A stretch of DNA of 41,718 bases from Fragilaria crotonensis. Lineage: Eukaryota > Bacillariophyta > Fragilariophyceae > Fragilariales > Fragilariaceae. A model generated the notes under the pieces. That model was not told the DNA's origin. It saw only the letters and a program-made list of their open reading frames with translations, and made no database searches. Positions 1 through 10,930 of this stretch are shown in pieces; the first letter of the stretch is position 1, and each line of letters starts with the position of its first letter. The DNA lies in contig JAKSYS010000564.1 in NCBI GenBank assembly GCA_022925895.1, forward strand, positions 1 to 41,718, read 5' to 3'. The position numbers were made by a program, and so were the translations under genes.

Positions 1-528
1 AATACCATACGGTAATACAGTAGACAGTCCATTATTTTCTTAGTCTGTCCGTGACCCGTTCCCGTAGAATGCTACGGATCAGAACCTGGTACCACTGATC
101 TGCAACACAAAACTATTTGAATTCACTTCTAAGTAATTCAAATCATGAGTGTTGTTGCTTCAACAACACTCTTTTACTATGGACAACACTTCCCAAACAC
201 CACTCAGGAAGTGGGACTAAGACAACACTTCATTTGTGAGACTCCAACTAATGTTGCAAGTCTCACCTTCATTTTCATCCAATTCATCTTATAATTTCCA
301 CAAACCAAAAACAGTAAAGGCCTTTACTACTTAGTTTCCTACATTTCTACATCCTTGTATCAACAAATCTACCGCCATGGTGTATGTCTAAAAACACCAT
401 CGCCCAAAGCTGGACGATCCGTCAGGTTCGCTTCCTCACCCGTCAAGTCCAACGTTAGACTTCTAGGTCCTACTAACCTTAAGTCTACCGTCGGCCAGTA
501 CTCGTGTACCGATCACTGAACACTGTCA
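1..528 (+). repeat. 5' LTR, truncated by window start
   Basis: This stretch aligns end to end with 10984-11517 and finishes with the same CACTGTCA. About 53 bases of its left end, including the TGTTAG terminus, lie before the window. Differences from the 3' LTR are about five substitutions and six or seven single-base indels, most of them bases missing from this copy. Confidence 0.95.
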
Positions 529-540
529 TGGTTGCTCGCC
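529..540 (+). other. Primer-binding site
   Basis: TGGTTGCTCGCC follows the LTR end directly. TGG complements the CCA end of a tRNA, as expected for the minus-strand primer site of an LTR element. The matching host tRNA was not identified, and an internal or half-tRNA primer, common in copia elements, cannot be excluded. Confidence 0.6.
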
Positions 541-683
541 TCGAACCACCGGTCCAAGGCTCTACCGTTGAGAAATTACTCGTCCGATCATTGGGCGAAC
601 CTTCGTACGGCCGTTAACAATTTGAGTTTAACTGCTAAATTTCCCTCCCTCACGGACTCGCCAGCAGCGAATTTAAACTCCCA

Positions 684-1866
684 TTGAAGAACAGAAGCTT
701 CCCCAAGTCCACCATGAAGAACGCCATCCCGCCCACCCTTGCCCCTCGCATCTCTAGGTCCGCCCGTAAGGCCGAAGACCGCGCCTTCGACGATAACGTC
801 GACGTTCGCGCCCCATCGGCGCGAATCCTGTCCCTCCCGACACGCCCACCCATCCTGGCCTCTATCATGGAGCCTTAGCTTTCGGATCTCCCAGAGGATC
901 CAAGCATCAACGTGTCCCGTTTTCCTTCTCCCAACACTACCCTGATGACGATCAGGATCAACCAACTAAGAAGAAGAGCACCTCCATCAAGAAAGGTCCC
1001 AAGCCGCCTACCATGCCAACAATTCCGACGACAATTTCGACCAGATCATCCAGGAGGATCGCAACCTCCACATCCATGAGCGCAACAACAAGATTGCAGC
1101 TCCTTCTCCTCAGGGCACCAACATTAGCCACAGGGCTACCACTCCAACCAAGATGGCTGCAAAGATGCAAGCCACTTCTCCAACTACTCCAACTTCTTTA
1201 ACCACTACGGATGACAACAAAAAGGGCACAACTACTGAACCAGAACATGAAACTACAAAGCATTATGCATCTACCAATGTTGCCTATAAGGACATTGGAC
1301 CTACAGATGATAATGAGGAGGACAACAACAGCAACAACAGGACTACAATTACTACAGCTACCAATTTGAGCAAATGCACTAATTTCAACAACATGGAGCC
1401 ACACTCCACAACCGATATCGCGGACGCCAACGCCGCCATCCAAACGCCACCACAGGAGCTTACTTTGCCCCCTACGGTTCCCTCGAAGCGCAGGCATCGC
1501 GCTCGCAGATTTTATCCCCGTCGTCGCCCTCGCACGTCGCGACCCCAAATCGATCCATACGACGATCCGACGTCGCTGCAATACCTCTCTCGAGACATCC
1601 TGGATTTAATTGATGACGCCTTTTCCAACTCTTCTTTCCGCCTCTTGCTCCGTTCCGACAACGAAGGCGATTCGCGCCCGAGCTCGCTTGTAAGAACCGC
1701 TCAGCACGCGCCGACTTCTGATCATCATTTCTCCCACTATCACAACAACTTGAAGTTGGACATCATCGATATGGCTCACTACGTTTGCACAATTCACATG
1801 TTCACCGAAGATGAGGAGCCAATTAAAGCCTCATATTCCCTGGGGACGATCCAGACACGACGTTGA
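684..1866 (+). CDS. Unknown retroelement protein, N-terminal part (frame broken)
   Basis: Start of the extra coding block upstream of gag. A methionine at 684 or 714 opens a basic, proline- and arginine-rich segment. The protein-like reading then shifts frame near 870 and again near 1015, and continues open from about 1019 to the stop at 1866. The 1153-1866 part is Asn/Thr-rich, then has an Arg/Pro cluster near 1480-1550, then a helical-looking stretch around 1580-1640 containing DILDLIDDAF. No known copia gag or pol motif is present. I do not recognise the protein. The shifts are single-base, so the intact protein probably continues into the segments below. Alternatives are a second structural protein or a captured host gene. 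Confidence 0.5.
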
Positions 1867-3186
1867 CGAGATCATCAGAGCCACTGGGAACATGTATTTG
1901 ATGTCAGTTCAAAACACTCACCATGATCGCACACGCGCTGGTACGCCACACTACGCGATGCCAGGCGCCACAGTACAGCCTTCTCAGCAACATCCCCAAA
2001 TTTGAGCGAATTCGAAGCGACAGATCTCGAGAAACGACTGTTCAAAGTTCTAAGAGTCATTCGGCACTTTGGTGGGTACCGACAACTCTGCAGACTCGCG
2101 ACTCAAAACTATGACGTCTGATGAGAACAGTGATAACGGCTCTGCTACCCCGCAATTTTGTACTGATTTTTCCACGATTGAACCAGAAATTCCAGATTCC
2201 CCAAAATTCCACAGCTACCTCATACGTTCTACGAACTATACCCGAGTACAGCCCCTGCTCTTTTCGGAATCCGATCCCGAACCAACTCGCAACGACAACT
2301 CAACCCTCGATTCCGTTTCAAAATTTTCCACGTCAAGTCCGATTCCTGACGTCGTTTTGGAGATTTCCGATTCTGGGAAACGTTCCGTTAACGGTTCTAA
2401 CGCATCGCTCTCGTACTGTGCTGCCGTTGACAGAAACACGCAGCTACTGTCGTTCGTACCGCGGTTTCCTCCCCAATCCACAACAATGGGCCTGCAGAGC
2501 CCACAATCCGACCGTTTCCTCTGAGACTTTGACCTATTTGGATGTTCAGCACCCTGTCCCAATCAAATTGGAAGATTTGCCAAGCTCCCAAGCTGATGAT
2601 GTCGATGTTTTCCTTGCGATCATTGTTACTCCTGCAGTAATAATGACTCAACTAGAAACTGTTAACTTTATCCTGATGCCGACCCAGATCCGCTACCAGA
2701 AGTTGCAAAGCGACCTGATCCCAAACCAATGGACATTGTTGAAGATGATCTTGACAATAATGGCGCACTAACCCAGATATTGGTGAACCTATTGAGGTAC
2801 CAAGCGCAGCTTAACAACCCTGTCAGACTACTGCCTCCTCTCGCCCTGCCCCACCGTTGCGATCCGCCAACCCCTCGACGCCATTCATCACCACCCTTTT
2901 CGGATGTTCCAACTTCCATCACATTCCGTCCGCACCTGTTTTTCACCGAGGCAATGCTAATGGACACACTCAACGGCACGATTCACCTTCGCGACCTACC
3001 GCTTGCGTTCGCACAAGTGCAACTATCTCTGCCTTTGCATCAACACACTCGCCGACCCACCCGAACTCAACATCATCCGTGGCCTCGACAAACACTTCAT
3101 CCACCACATCCTACGCTCGCGTCATACGCAACCATATGTATATCGACGACTGATCTGGCACCAACATCCCACTTCTGAATGTACGA
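1867..3186 (+). CDS. Unknown retroelement protein, middle part (frame broken)
   Basis: Protein-like sequence continues here in alternating frames: about 1860-2004, 1978-2119, 2112-2524 (Ser/Asp/Glu-rich), 2525-2660, 2676-3030 (acidic then proline-rich) and 3005-3180. Each switch is consistent with one missing or extra base, and composition stays similar across the joins. No domain is recognised. The strongest argument that it is coding is that a new frame opens with matching composition wherever one closes. Codon statistics would be needed to confirm this. Confidence 0.4.
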
Positions 3187-4311
3187 CCCGATAAACTCCT
3201 GCTCCTACGTAGCATGAAGCACACCCTCAATCGCGCTACCAACATGGTCGTCCAACACCTCAACGAACAGCAACGCTCCCAGTTCCTGCCCCGCCGAACT
3301 CCCCGAGCATTCAGCGACATCGACGACGCGTTCCATGACGACCCTCCAGACTGTCCGATGGAAACGCGATGCGCAGTCGCCATCATCTACGCGCTCAGGT
3401 TACTATACATCACGCATCACCGCAACTATTTCAGCCGCGACCATGGACTAGCTGAGCACTATTTTTATCCGGACCATCTATTCGCAATCGCAAAGGAAAT
3501 CAAGTCAACTGCCGCCGCTCTAAGTCTCCTTCCCGACACAACAACCTTCAACCTCCTGCCCCGTTTTGTTCACGATGCCTTTGACGAAGTCGACGACCTA
3601 TTCCCCGGAACATCCCTCGGCCACCGTTCTGATCAATATTATCGCGACAAACTGCCCTATCTCCAAACGGAATTCGAACTCGTGCAACCTTATGTAACGG
3701 ACTACATCAATTCTTTCCCAACGCCATCCACCGAAGCCAGATTGCGTCTGACCGCCTGCGAATTGATTAACATTGCTCTTTTTCAACATGCTATCATCCA
3801 TCGTATAATAAAGCGTTCCAAGCAACCTGAACTCAACAACAACCAAGTTTTCATTGGCAACCTCCCCCTGCAGACATGTTCCTTTCCAGTTTGCTACCTG
3901 CTACCCAATGATCACTACCCTTCTGATGTCCAACTAACCTTTGACAATGTGACTGAGGATACTTTGGCCATCAATCATGTGATTTGCAATCCCCTCATCC
4001 TTCAGGAGCTCATCGCCATGAACCGATTCGACAGCGACCCCTCAAGTACATGGAGATTTACAACCGCCTCACCGATAGCGACCGACACCGTCAACGATTC
4101 AATTGACTTCCTGCCCCATTTTGAATACGTTCTATTCCGGGTTGTGCAACTGCTTCATCCCAAAGATCCAACTGGCATTATCAGAGAGAACTACCCACCT
4201 ACCAATGTTGTTATTTTCCAGGGCTCCCTCCAAGCTCCCACCTACTGCTTTGGCTCCCCACTGAAATTGCTATCCCTACCCCAACAACTGGTTCTTTCCC
4301 ATCAACCTTGA
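3187..4311 (+). CDS. Unknown retroelement protein, longest intact ORF upstream of gag
   Basis: The longest uninterrupted frame in the extra block runs from a methionine codon at 3214 (365 aa), and the same frame is open from about 3190. The product looks globular and mostly helical, with segments such as RCAVAIIYALRLLYITHH near residue 52, a repeated D-A-F-D/H-D/E-acidic theme (FSDIDDAF, VHDAFDEVDDLF) and a hydrophobic helix ACELINIALFQHAIIH near residue 180. It has no zinc knuckle, protease, integrase or RT motif and no clear membrane segment or signal peptide, which argues against an envelope-like protein. It lies in sense orientation inside the LTRs and about 1.4 kb before gag, so it belongs to the element. 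I do not recognise its family. Confidence 0.6.
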   Translation, partial: PDKLLLLRSMKHTLNRATNMVVQHLNEQQRSQFLPRRTPRAFSDIDDAFHDDPPDCPMETRCAVAIIYALRLLYITHHRNYFSRDHGLAEHYFYPDHLFAIAKEIKSTAAALSLLPDTTTFNLLPRFVHDAFDEVDDLFPGTSLGHRSDQYYRDKLPYLQTEFELVQPYVTDYINSFPTPSTEARLRLTACELINIALFQHAIIHRIIKRSKQPELNNNQVFIGNLPLQTCSFPVCYLLPNDHYPSDVQLTFDNVTEDTLAINHVICNPLILQELIAMNRFDSDPSSTWRFTTASPIATDTVNDSIDFLPHFEYVLFRVVQLLHPKDPTGIIRENYPPTNVVIFQGSLQAPTYCFGSPLKLLSLPQQLVLSHQP

Positions 4312-5680
4312 CCATTCTGGAGATCCATCATTGTCAACAATATTTCTGGTGAAGCCTACAATCGTTCCACAGTTCAACGCCTCTTTCGGACCCAGACTGC
4401 CAAACCAATTCCCTGATCAAGTTAACGACCCGGATTGGATACCACGCCACACTGCCGATTTACGTCGCCACCCCGATGCCGACTTGTACCACGTTGCCTG
4501 CGACCCCAAACGCATCCCGTTTCCTTGGCTGTCCGCTTGATTCCAGTTTATACCACAGGCCCCAGTGGACAGACTATTTATCAAGCATGGGCTCTTCCAC
4601 ACCTTAACAATGCCCTCCGCGATCCTGAACTGCAACTATTCAACAATTTCTCTCTTACTATCACACTGCAAAGAAAACCACCCTGAGTTCCCATTCATTG
4701 ATCTCATGGGATCTGATTCACCTGTTCCAAACTATGGTGAGTCTAGTTCAAAATGTTTACATTATCCTGGTTGTTATGCTGGTTACTTACCTCTTTCTAT
4801 CTGTGACAGTCTAAGCTGTCCCAATCAGATAGAATCAGTTGCAAGTAACAATATAATTACCTTTCAACAGGATAATAGTACATTTTCTGGACCACATTTT
4901 GCATGTCTTGCCGTTTCAACTCGCCGTTCATCTTTATTATCGGATCCGACTCGAACCCCGGACCCCAGGACGAAATTCCTGCACAAAACGACCCGCAAAC
5001 GCAAATTTTTGCACCAAACGAACCCCAAACTGCAATTTTACACGACGAACACGGCGACGAAATTCCTGCGCAAACGACACTACCGGCGAAAATCCAACGC
5101 AAAAACACCACCGACAGCCCGGAAATTCTCCCAACAGCTAATTTCCGACGCAGAAACTACATACGACGAACACGCACAAACAACTCAACAACTGCCCGAA
5201 CTCACCAAATCTCGCATTTTTACCACCAAACTCGCCCGAAACAAGCAGTTCACACCGAAACACCCTCAACTCGCCTCCAACTGCGAAATCAACAACTGGG
5301 CCTCTAAAACGCTTCTCCGATGCATTTTCAGGCATTCTCACGCCGAAAAACGTAAAATTACCTCACAATCCGGACGCCACCAACTCGAACCCACAACCTC
5401 CGATTTCGACAACTTTTTCGACGACACCCAAAATTATACCTACCAAAAGTTCTCACCCCAAAATTTGAACCCCAACCACCAAATCCGTCGCAAAATCTTT
5501 CGCAACCCCAAAATCAACACAACAAAATTATTCAACCTCCCAGCCGAAATCTGCCAAACCTACGCAAAAATCACCTAATTTTGGAAACGACGACCAAAAC
5601 CCCCAAATGCACAAAATCCGTTGCAACACGCCCAACTCCACGCCAGGCGACCCACGCACCTTCACATACCCTCCCACTGT
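4312..5680 (+). CDS. End of extra coding block and linker to gag (frame broken)
   Basis: Short open frames follow one another: 4318-4416, 4416-4538, 4535-4684, then 4565-5578 and 4903-5307 overlapping. In the 4903 frame the product starts with a hydrophobic stretch followed by GSDSNPGPQDEIP, then a Gln/Asn/Pro-rich acidic region in which DEIPAQ recurs (about 4969 and 5056). From about 5300 the sequence becomes Lys/Asn/Thr-rich in the other frame. I see no enzymatic motif. This may be the C-terminus of the unknown protein, a low-complexity linker, or both. Confidence 0.35.
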
Positions 5681-5689
5681 TGAAACCTT

Positions 5690-6960
5690 CTTTGATGAGG
5701 ACACAGACCATGATTCAGAAGAAGAACCGCACATTCAACACACATCCCTGATGCGCTCACATCATCAACGCGAACCGATTTTACTTATCCGCCAATTGAG
5801 GACCTCACGAAAACACTTTTGAAATACGCCAAAATGCCTAATCGCAAATTGGCCTACCCAACCGACCTTCAAACACGCCGCCGACACTTTAACACCTTCA
5901 TTGACAACCTTCAATTGTTTGTAACATTTCCCGTGGATGCGCCAAGTCTTTGATCTTTGGCCAAAACAAGTGTCCTATTCACACCCTTTTGTTGGCACTG
6001 CTATCTACAATTTGATCTTCACAAGCGTTTGCGACCCTTGCCAAAACACATCATTGATGGCCCACAGACGCTCGGACTGCAATTCTCACTCTACGACGCC
6101 ACTGCGCTCCGCTAACTCCTGATCATGTCGAACGAACTCGCGAAAGCTTTCTGCTCAATCAAACAACCACATCATGAAGTCGCAACCTCCTACCTCAACC
6201 GCATTCGCCTTCTCACGCGCGACTGCTATCATGCTGGAATACCCAACACTGACGCCGAACTCATCAAACGCACCGTTCGTGGTGGAAGCAATCACTCCTT
6301 CGCCGCATCCTACCAACGCTTCGACGCCGACATACGTCGCGCAGAACTGAATGACGAAGCTCTGCCACCATTCGCCGAACTCGAAAGCCATCTCCTGAAC
6401 ATTGACGAATCCCGTGGCCTCACACTCCCATCCCAAAACCACCGCAACTACAACCAACACGCCAACGCTGCCCGTGGTCACCACTCCCACCATTTTCAAC
6501 CGCGCCACAACCAAACTACCCAACGTGTTTTCACACAAAGACAACAACAAGCTTTCAGTTCCATCCTTCGACCTTATTCCAATCCCAGCAGCAACAATCA
6601 AACCGAAACCAACCACCGCGACCACCGCAAAACCATTCGCGCCCGTTCCGACCTCCTACAAATCCTTGCGACCACCATTCAACAACTCGAATCAACGTCG
6701 TCCACCACCACCCTCCCGCGGCCATCCAACCAGCCTCAACGAAACAATCGACCACCTTTCCGACCGACGTCCAGTCCCAATCAACGTCCATCTCCTAACG
6801 GATCCAACAACAACCATTCGCGCAAACTTCCAATGCCGCTACAATCGTCTGCAATAACTGCGGACGCCTCGGCCCTATGCGCGCAACTGCACTAACCCCA
6901 GATCCAACCAAAACAATCGCTCCACCAACCCTCAAAGACCATCCAACAATGAAAACGCTG
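5690..6960 (+). CDS. gag: Copia Gag with CCHC zinc knuckle (frame broken)
   Basis: Gag forms the retroelement particle and packages its RNA. The capsid-like part begins near 5690 in an acidic segment, continues through FTYPPIEDLTKTLLKYAKMP at about 5780-5835, and runs in the clear 6125-6895 frame with helical sequence up to about 6420. A long Asn/Gln/Pro/Thr-rich linker follows. At 6849 a zinc knuckle begins with CNNCGRLG. The last ligand, in ARNC, is in the next frame because one base is missing near 6873, which also removes the expected histidine codon. Frame breaks also occur near 5820, 5935 and 6120. Gag lies just before the protease, as in all copia elements. Confidence 0.75.
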
Positions 6961-7059
6961 CTCCCGCAACCAACAACGCGCCTACTTCATCACTGACTCT
7001 GGCCAAAACTCACCAGACCAATCAAGATACCACCACCAAGCCTTTTCAGCCTCATCTTT

Positions 7060-7487
7060 TGACAACACTGATGGTCACCCATCCACCATCCCTTGGCCCA
7101 ATCCTGACCTACCTCAGATGACCATCAACCAACCTCTCCTTGACAGAGATTATCTACCATCTGCCAATTATTCTCCTCCCAACTCTGGAGCCACAGCTTA
7201 CTTTCCAGATGACCCCAATCACCATACCAAAGATTTGGTCCCCCACATCTTGAAAACTGGCTACCTGACAGTGGTGCTACCAGCCATTATACTCCACTCT
7301 TCAGCGACCTCCACGATGTCGAACCCTGCAGTGTTCCAATCTCCTTAGCTGATGGCAGCACCAAGATGTCCACTCACAAAGGCACAACTGCATGCCACTT
7401 CACCACTGATGATGGCCTCAAGTCCATCCTAGGACTCACTGATGTCTACTATGTTGAAGGTCTCAGCCACAGACTCCTCTCTTAACT
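7060..7487 (+). CDS. Copia aspartic protease (retropepsin)
   Basis: Processes the Gag-Pol precursor. The active-site motif DSGAT is at 7267-7281, followed by SHYTPLF, then LADGS, and ends with VYYVEGLSHRLLS, the typical copia spacing between the catalytic Asp and the conserved VLYVPGL-like end. The frame stops at TAA 7485-7487, and the downstream sequence continues the polyprotein in another frame, again a one-base shift. There is only one DSG because retroviral-type proteases work as dimers. Confidence 0.8.
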
Positions 7488-8850
7488 GCTCTATCATGCA
7501 CCCAAAACAGTGTCCTGATCAAGAACAGAGCCACAACAATCCAACTCCCAAATGGTTCCACATACACTTGGCCAATGCTGACCAGAGAACTCCCTTCATC
7601 ACAACAAGCCTTCTCAACCATCTCCAACTCTAACCTACCTTCTGACCCTGACTCTGAACCTGATGAACAACATTTTGATGACACTACACCCCTGTTGACA
7701 CCGATCAACGCCGTTCAGTCACCGCCCTACCTTTGGAACTCATCTACCGACGACTTGCTTTCCGAAATTTCCGCAATCTTATGGTCGGATCCCTTCACCA
7801 AACATGGAATGACCATGTCTTGACACCTACTGTTGATCACAACTCCTGGCCTCTACGCATTTCAATAAGCAAAAACGTGCCCGCAACAAAACTCCTCAAC
7901 GCCAAGGCACTGAACCTTTCCCGCCTTCATCTTGACCTAATGCGCAACCCTTTCCGCTATGGTCTCACAACCAATACCAACTTTTCAGCCTACTTGTTTA
8001 TTGTCACAACACCTGGCAAACTAACAGGTTGGATTGGTCTCCCAACTGAAAGCACAGCTTCCATTATTACTGCTCTAAAGCAATGGCTAACTGACACAGA
8101 ACTCCTTGGCACCCAATCTGTCCGTTTTATCCGCACTGATGCTGGATCTGCTTTCACCTCAACCAAATTCATTTCTGAATGCACTTCACTTGGTATCAAA
8201 GTTGAAGCTGCAGCACCTGAACATCAAGAAATGAATGGCATTTGCGAAGCCAAATGGCGTGAAGTCCACAACACTGCCAACATACTCTTGAACAATGCAA
8301 GACTAGGAGGAGCATTCTTCCATCATGCCCATGCCTATGCTGTTCAAATCCTCAATGTCTGCCCAGCCAAGAATGTTATTGACCAACATGGCAACCCAAC
8401 AACTCCCTATCAATACAGCTTTCAACGCAAGCCTTCCCTAGCCAACTTCCGCGTCTTCGGATGTCCAACATTCTTCAAACGCTACGAACCAACTTTCCGC
8501 AACAAACATAACCTACAAGCAACAACTCCAACGTGCATCGCGGAATTTTCCTTGGATTTCCTGACAACTCTGCAGGCTGGTTAATCTACTCGCCAGACCA
8601 ACCCCAAAGCCTCATCATAACCCGCGACGCCTACTTCGATGAAGACTTCAACTCCGCTCTCTGTTTCGATTCCAAACCTTTTGCTGGAGCGTACCCATCC
8701 GCTCCCACTTCAATCCATGGACTTCGTGACACTCAGAGAACTCTGAACCATCTACCTACCATCAAACTGGCTCTGCAGCCAACCTTGGTAACCCACCATC
8801 AACTTTCATTGATACTTCCAACCATCATTCTTCCTCCCTGCCATCCCTGA
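7488..8850 (+). CDS. Copia integrase (DDE) with intact catalytic core
   Basis: Inserts the cDNA into the host genome. The core in the 7733-8584 frame has the first Asp in LHLDL near residue 68, the second in IRTDAGSAFTS, and the Glu in NGICEAKW exactly 35 residues later (D,D35E). FRVFGCPTFFKRYEP follows. The copia C-terminal signature RGIFLGF...GWLIY...RDAYFDEDF lies in the next frame (8533-8850), so there is a break near 8540. The N-terminal zinc finger is unusual: the expected H-H-C-C ligands are not visible although the flanking RRL and SISK sequence aligns. Two compensating frame changes surround 7875-7920. Confidence 0.9.
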
Positions 8851-9055
8851 AACTGATGACAATGCCCAAAGATGATCCACCTTCTCCACTTGCTGCAATC
8901 AAACATACAACTCCTCATGGTCCAACACCACCCACACCACATCAAATCAACTTTGTCACCCATCAACAACATCATTCCCAACTCCACAAGATGATGACCA
9001 TCTACTTCAAGAATGCAATGAAGATCTACCAACTATTGATCCCATTCACTCTGCC

Positions 9056-10036
9056 ATGATGACAATTGACAACTCTCAGCAACAATCCACAAGCCAACCC
9101 CAGGAACCTGTGGACAAATATCTTCCAGAACCTCAGTCTCTCAAAGCTGTCCTCAAACTTGATGATAATGTCCGCAATGCTTGGCTACATGCAATCAAAA
9201 TGAAATCAAGAACCTCATTGACCATGATACCTTCATCCTTGGACAAACTCCACACAAAGATGAACTCATTATCCCAGTCAAACTTGTGCTCAAAGCAAAA
9301 CAAACTGCAACTGGAAAACTTGACAAACTAAAGCTCGCCTTGTCGCCCGTGGCGACCTGGAGCGTCTCCTGAAAAGAGTCAAAGCCATCAACCAACAACG
9401 ACTCCTTGAACAACGTCAAGAAATTGCTGAATCTACCAATTCACCTGGCACTCCAAAACCTATACCTGTTGAACCACTCATGTATGAAGACACCTGGTCA
9501 CCCTGTGCATCTGCAAGAGGGTCAAACTATTCATTGCAACCATCTGTGCATCCAGAAGAAGTGTCAAGAGTGCTGACTTCATTGGTGCCTACCTCCAAGC
9601 AAAGTTATTGGTCGCCACTTTGTGAAACTGCCATTGGAATACGCCTATCACTTCCCTGAATACGCTAAATTCTTTGGCTCCCAATGTTACTGAACAAAGG
9701 AATCTACGGTCTCGTCTACTCCGGCAAATATTGGAACATTGAATTTTCGGAATGGCTCTACTCCCAAGGCTTTATCAATCTCCTTCCGAACCGTCTTATT
9801 TTGTCCGATACGACAAACACAATCAATGGCTCCGTCTCTATTTTTCGTCGATGATATGCTCTACGCTGGAAGCAACGATTCCATCGAAAAACAATTTGAA
9901 GATTCCGTCCGCAATCGCTTCGATGTCAAATTCCTCGGACCTGCGCAATGGTTCCTCCAAATGCGTATCCACAAACACTCCGACTCAAGCTATACTCTGG
10001 ATCAACACCGCTACGTTTGAATACTCTCCAACGTTA
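9056..10036 (+). CDS. Copia reverse transcriptase (frame broken)
   Basis: Copies the element RNA into cDNA. Expected copia blocks appear in order: AWLHAI near 9180, KARLVARGD near 9335, SADFIGAYLQ near 9570, LNKGIYGLVYSG near 9690, and the catalytic FFVDDMLYAGS at about 9841-9873 (Y replaced by F in Y-x-D-D, as is common in copia). QWFLQMRI follows. The frame changes several times (near 9200, 9330, 9590, 9660 and 9740), so no single reading frame spans the domain. Motif order and spacing leave little doubt about identity. Confidence 0.88.
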
Positions 10037-10149
10037 TGACCCGAATTCCAGAATTCCCGAACGCGATACCCCTTTCCTCCCGACTACACCTTCAGCAAGG
10101 ATAACCGCCCGTAACCGCCTCTGACGTTACCCTCGTCGAACAAAAGCAA

Positions 10150-10921
10150 CAACGCTTCCTTCCGCTCTGCCGTCTGCACTCTCCTCTACCTTGCATACAA
10201 TACAAGAGCTGACATCCTATTTGCTGTCTGCAAACTTGCTAAAGCATGCATCTCCCTGGCATACCTGATTTTCGAGCCCTATCTTGGCTCATCGGCTATC
10301 TTCGCCGCCGCCCTACGCTCTCAAATTCTACCCCGATGGCACTTCAAATCCCATCTATGACATCTGCCTTCACCATCGTATCCCATACTCGATCTCACCG
10401 TTTTTCTCCAGCTGGCTGGCTGCCTTCTAACACTGGCCGTTCCACTGTTGGATACATGATCTTCTACAATGGTGCCCTCATTGAAGCCAATTCTACAATG
10501 CCTACACCTGTTGCAATGTCTACTTCTGAAGCTGAATACATGGCATGTTCTGCCACAATGGCCACAGCTCACATCCAAATGCTTCTCTACGATATGCTCT
10601 ATCTTGGCACCAAACAATGGCGTGAATCAACCCAACGTCTTCCTTCCATACCTGCCATCCTCATGATTGACAATGAAGCCACCGTCCAAATCGCAAAGAA
10701 TGGAAAACTCACTCGCAAGACGCGACACATGAACGCCGCTTCCACTTCGTCCGTCAAGGCCAACAAGACGGCATTCACCAACTTCATTGATTCCCTGTGA
10801 CTCTCAACTTGCCGACATCCTCACCAAGACTCAACACTCCGGCAAAATTGATCCTCACCTCACCAAGATCTTCTGTGTTCTCCCCGACCACATGCTTTCA
10901 TCACCGGGACCAGAGATCTGA
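10150..10921 (+). CDS. Copia RNase H, C-terminus of Pol
   Basis: Degrades the RNA strand during reverse transcription. The 10246-10800 frame carries AGWLPSNTGRSTVGYMIFYNGA, MSTSEAEYMACS and IDNEATVQIAKN, which correspond to the copia RNase H signature with its acidic residues, and then TRHMN. After a one-base shift near 10745-10790, the end QLADILTKTQ and a stop at 10919-10921 follow. The stop falls nine bases before the 3' LTR, the usual compact arrangement. Confidence 0.88.
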
Positions 10922-10930
10922 TCCAAGAGG
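10915..10930 (+). other. Polypurine tract
   Basis: GATCTGATCCAAGAGG directly precedes the 3' LTR start TGTTAGG. Only the last seven bases (AAGAGG and neighbours) are purine-rich, so this is a short plus-strand priming site placed by position. Confidence 0.6.

Noticed and set aside
529-548. tRNA gene, because a T-loop-like GGTTCGA is present on the minus strand
   Set aside because: No cloverleaf can be built; the stretch directly follows the LTR and fits a primer-binding site.
588-965. Minus-strand open frame of 125 aa
   Set aside because: It lies opposite the N-terminal part of the element's sense coding block and is Gly/Arg-rich from the complementary strand; no homology pattern.
4737-4870. 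Possible spliceosomal intron (GTGAGT donor, CTTTCAACAG acceptor, A+T-rich) inside the retroelement
   Set aside because: The 4565-5578 reading frame is open straight through it and splicing would join into an early stop; an intron would also normally be lost on retrotransposition. Chance splice-like sites are likelier.
6155-6625. Minus-strand open frame of 156 aa
   Set aside because: Exact shadow of gag; the sense strand has the helical capsid region and zinc knuckle.
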